DNA of 7,862 nucleotides from Gammaproteobacteria bacterium (GTDB taxonomy: Bacteria > Pseudomonadota > Gammaproteobacteria > SZUA-229). Shown piece after piece: positions 5,857 through 7,862 of this stretch. The DNA is taken from NCBI GenBank assembly GCA_023136715.1, contig JAGLQT010000245.1:1-7862 (forward strand), written 5' to 3'. Made by a program: the position numbers and the translations under genes. Positions within the stretch are counted from its first letter, which is position 1. The number at the start of each line of letters is the position of its first letter. Below the pieces are notes generated by a model. It was not told the origin of the DNA. It did no database searches and saw only the letters and a list, made by a program, of their open reading frames with translations.

Positions 5857-7862
5857 TCAGGTCGCTACGATAACTCTCAATGAATCCAGTCTTAAATTAG
5901 CCGAGTCCAGCACCTTTGTTAAGGCGGTTAACTGATTCTCAAAGAACTCAATTTCTGAATCTCTAACATTGGGATTAACCTTACTCAAAGCTTTGAGTCG
6001 ATTAACTTCTCGCAATAATGTTTCGTTGGAATCCTGATGAGCCTGTTCCAGCACCGTGACCACTTGCTGTTGCGCTGTTTTATCACAACGTTCCAGCATC
6101 GCTTTTAAAATCTTTTGCTTGGCGCGTACGATCTTATTGGCGGTATCAATATCCACCTGCGCACGTTTTGCGTTAATAATTTCGTGTGCCAGCCTGGCGT
6201 TATGATCAACGCCTTTTTGATCAAGCAAAATTCGAATGATAGTTGGTGGTAAATAACGATCTGTTTGTAAACCTTCAACAGGTGCCGCTTCAAGCGTATA
6301 CAGACATTCCAGCAATATCGTGCCAGGTTGCACGCCAGCATAATTCACAGCAGTTACCGAAGTATTACCCAGCTCCTGAGCCATCACCATATCCAGTGTA
6401 CTCACTGCCATAGGATGCTCCCAGGTAATATAATGCGCATCCTCAAAACTCAAAGCAGTATCACGTGAATAGGTAATGGTCATACCTTCATCAGAAAGTC
6501 CGGGGAAATTGCTGACCATGTGCTCGGTTGGATTAAGAATCAAACAGTTTTCGCTGTGTAATTCCATATCTACACCAAAGCAATCAAATACATTCTCCAT
6601 GTAATCTGCGAGCATGCCTTCATCATCTGCAGCAATCGCTTTTTGCTTCAGCCCCTGGGCAATATGCGTGCGACAGGAGTTGTATTCCAGCAGGCGATCA
6701 CGACCACGGTGTAAGGCTTCAGTCATCGAATCACGCAAGCACTGGGTTTCATCAATTAAAGCCTGCTCATCAAATTCCGGCGCCTTCAAGGCGGTTAACA
6801 AATCAGCTTCAACTGATTTAAATACCGAATGACCAATCGGGCAGGTATGTTCAAACGCTGCCAAACCATTCTGATACCAGTTAAACATCACCGCCTGCGC
6901 ACTGTTTTCAAGATAGGGCACATGGATACGAATAGTCTCGGACTGGCCAATGCGATCAAGACGTCCAATACGTTGTTCCAGCAAATCAGGATTTAAGGGT
7001 AGATCAAATAAAATCATGTGATGTGCAAACTGGAAATTACGACCCTCACTGCCAATTTCTGAACACACCAGAACCTGCGAGCCAGTTTCGTTATCGGCAA
7101 AAAAAGCCGCGGCGCGGTCGCGCTCAACAATACTCAAACCTTCATGGAAGACGGCGGCGTGAATACCGGTTTTAGTTTTTAAATATTGCGCAATATCCAG
7201 CGCCGTTTGTGCATGCGCTGCAATCACTAAAACTTTTTCAGAAACAAGTTCAGCCAACTTATCAGCCAGCCATTCAATTCTTGGATCAAAGCCTGTCCAT
7301 GCTTCATTCGCCGCAGCTTTCTCTAAATTCGCCTCAGGTGTCAGCAAGCCAGCTACATCATTGGTTTTTAAATCAGCATAAGCATCTGGCAGGGGAAGAG
7401 GGTAATCAAAAACCTGGCGCTCGGGAAAACCTTTAACCGCAGCACGCGTATTTCTGAATAGAACGCGACCCGTGCCGTGCCTGTCCAGTAAATGCTCGAC
7501 CAGTTCCAGTCGCGCCTGCTTATTGCCAACCGGTTTCGCATCATCAGCTGGTTTTTTACGTTTCGATATTGTCAGGGTAGAACCTTTCTTTTTAACTGAC
7601 GACTTAGCGCTCGCCACCGACAAGGTCGAAGTTTTTTCTTTTACATCATCATTTTTAAAACCCGATTCCAGCGCTTCAAACAAAGCCTGATTATCACCTT
7701 CATCGAATGTATGCTTAATGGTTGCAATATCCTGCTCAGTTAAATCCTTATCGCCGAGCAAATCCTCAACCACTTGCGCAATCGGTTCATACGAAGCTTC
7801 CTCTTCAACAAACTGCTCAAAATTGTGGAAGCGATCGGGATCGAGCAAACGCAAACGTGCAA
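5857..7862 (-). CDS. rapA: RNA polymerase-associated protein RapA, C-terminal part (truncated by window edge)
   Basis: RapA is a SWI2/SNF2 ATPase that binds RNA polymerase and promotes its recycling. The frame stays open to the right edge. The TTG codon at 7854-7852 is an internal Leu (context A-R-L-R-L-L-D-P, matching ARMRLLDP in E. coli RapA as I recall it), not a start. Counting it as residue 1, 665 residues are visible. They cover the spacer region, DRHGTGRVLFRNTR (124-137), the second RecA-like lobe with FHEGLSIVERDRAAA (236-250), motif V SEIGSEGRNFQF (265-276) and motif VI EQRIGRLDRIGQ (293-304) with its arginine fingers, then the long RapA-specific C-terminal region, including NPNVRDSE (627-634), ending RLDSLRVIVAT. 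The N-terminal domains and first lobe (Walker A, DEAH) lie outside the window. A Lys/Ser/Thr-rich insertion at about 67-113 is unusual. The gene converges on the GGDEF-EAL gene with 18 bases between stops. Its promoter is off the window. Confidence 0.96.
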   Translation of the reverse strand, partial: ARLRLLDPDRFHNFEQFVEEEASYEPIAQVVEDLLGDKDLTEQDIATIKHTFDEGDNQALFEALESGFKNDDVKEKTSTLSVASAKSSVKKKGSTLTISKRKKPADDAKPVGNKQARLELVEHLLDRHGTGRVLFRNTRAAVKGFPERQVFDYPLPLPDAYADLKTNDVAGLLTPEANLEKAAANEAWTGFDPRIEWLADKLAELVSEKVLVIAAHAQTALDIAQYLKTKTGIHAAVFHEGLSIVERDRAAAFFADNETGSQVLVCSEIGSEGRNFQFAHHMILFDLPLNPDLLEQRIGRLDRIGQSETIRIHVPYLENSAQAVMFNWYQNGLAAFEHTCPIGHSVFKSVEADLLTALKAPEFDEQALIDETQCLRDSMTEALHRGRDRLLEYNSCRTHIAQGLKQKAIAADDEGMLADYMENVFDCFGVDMELHSENCLILNPTEHMVSNFPGLSDEGMTITYSRDTALSFEDAHYITWEHPMAVSTLDMVMAQELGNTSVTAVNYAGVQPGTILLECLYTLEAAPVEGLQTDRYLPPTIIRILLDQKGVDHNARLAHEIINAKRAQVDIDTANKIVRAKQKILKAMLERCDKTAQQQVVTVLEQAHQDSNETLLREVNRLKALSKVNPNVRDSEIEFFENQLTALTKVLDSANLRLDSLRVIVAT

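Noticed and set aside
6105..7690. Other open frames inside the rapA region on either strand (6105-6341, 6614-6832, 7209-7436, 7472-7690).
   Set aside because: They overlap strongly conserved rapA coding sequence in other frames and encode low-complexity or unrecognisable peptides.
7852..7854. TTG at 7854-7852 as the start codon of a shorter RapA-like protein.
   Set aside because: The frame continues to the window edge with Ala-Arg immediately upstream, matching the internal ARMRLLDP context of RapA, so this is an internal codon of a gene cut by the window.

Overview
The window reads as chromosomal DNA of a gammaproteobacterium. The strongest pointer is a long, well conserved C-terminal portion of RapA (HepA), the RNA-polymerase-recycling SWI2/SNF2 ATPase typical of Gammaproteobacteria. 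A split MacB-type ABC exporter and a membrane-bound GGDEF-EAL protein fit the same picture. Base composition is moderate: sampled lines are near 50% GC in the transporter and rapA, and clearly lower in the first half of the GGDEF-EAL gene. Genus cannot be read from the window.

Layout. (1) Positions 2-3082, plus strand: an ATPase and two paralogous FtsX/MacB-fold permeases in a tight operon (1-base overlap, then a 13-base gap). They should form one ABC complex with a heteromeric permease pair. A periplasmic adaptor (membrane fusion) gene would be expected upstream, off the left edge. (2) Positions 3083-3477: a 395-base AT-rich gap with no convincing gene. It holds weak promoter candidates, a cluster of CTAATT/AATTAG hexamers, an imperfect hairpin, and a 9-codon reading frame whose TAG directly abuts the next start codon. 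(3) Positions 3478-5838, plus strand: an inner-membrane sensor with a periplasmic domain, a GGDEF domain (active-site and RxxD inhibitory motifs intact) and an EAL domain (catalytic motifs intact), so possibly both making and breaking cyclic-di-GMP. (4) From 5857 to beyond the right edge, minus strand: rapA, convergent with the GGDEF-EAL gene and only 18 bases from it. The window holds its C-terminal two thirds, including the second helicase lobe; the N-terminal part with Walker A and B lies outside.

Nothing links the three units into one pathway beyond proximity. The exporter operon and the GGDEF-EAL gene point the same way but are separated by a gap with its own possible promoter. I see no RNA gene, mobile element, CRISPR array or integration site, and no clear evidence of an undescribed system. 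The items most worth a second look are the motif-rich leader of the GGDEF-EAL gene, the lysine/serine-rich insertion in RapA, and the asymmetric pair of permeases.
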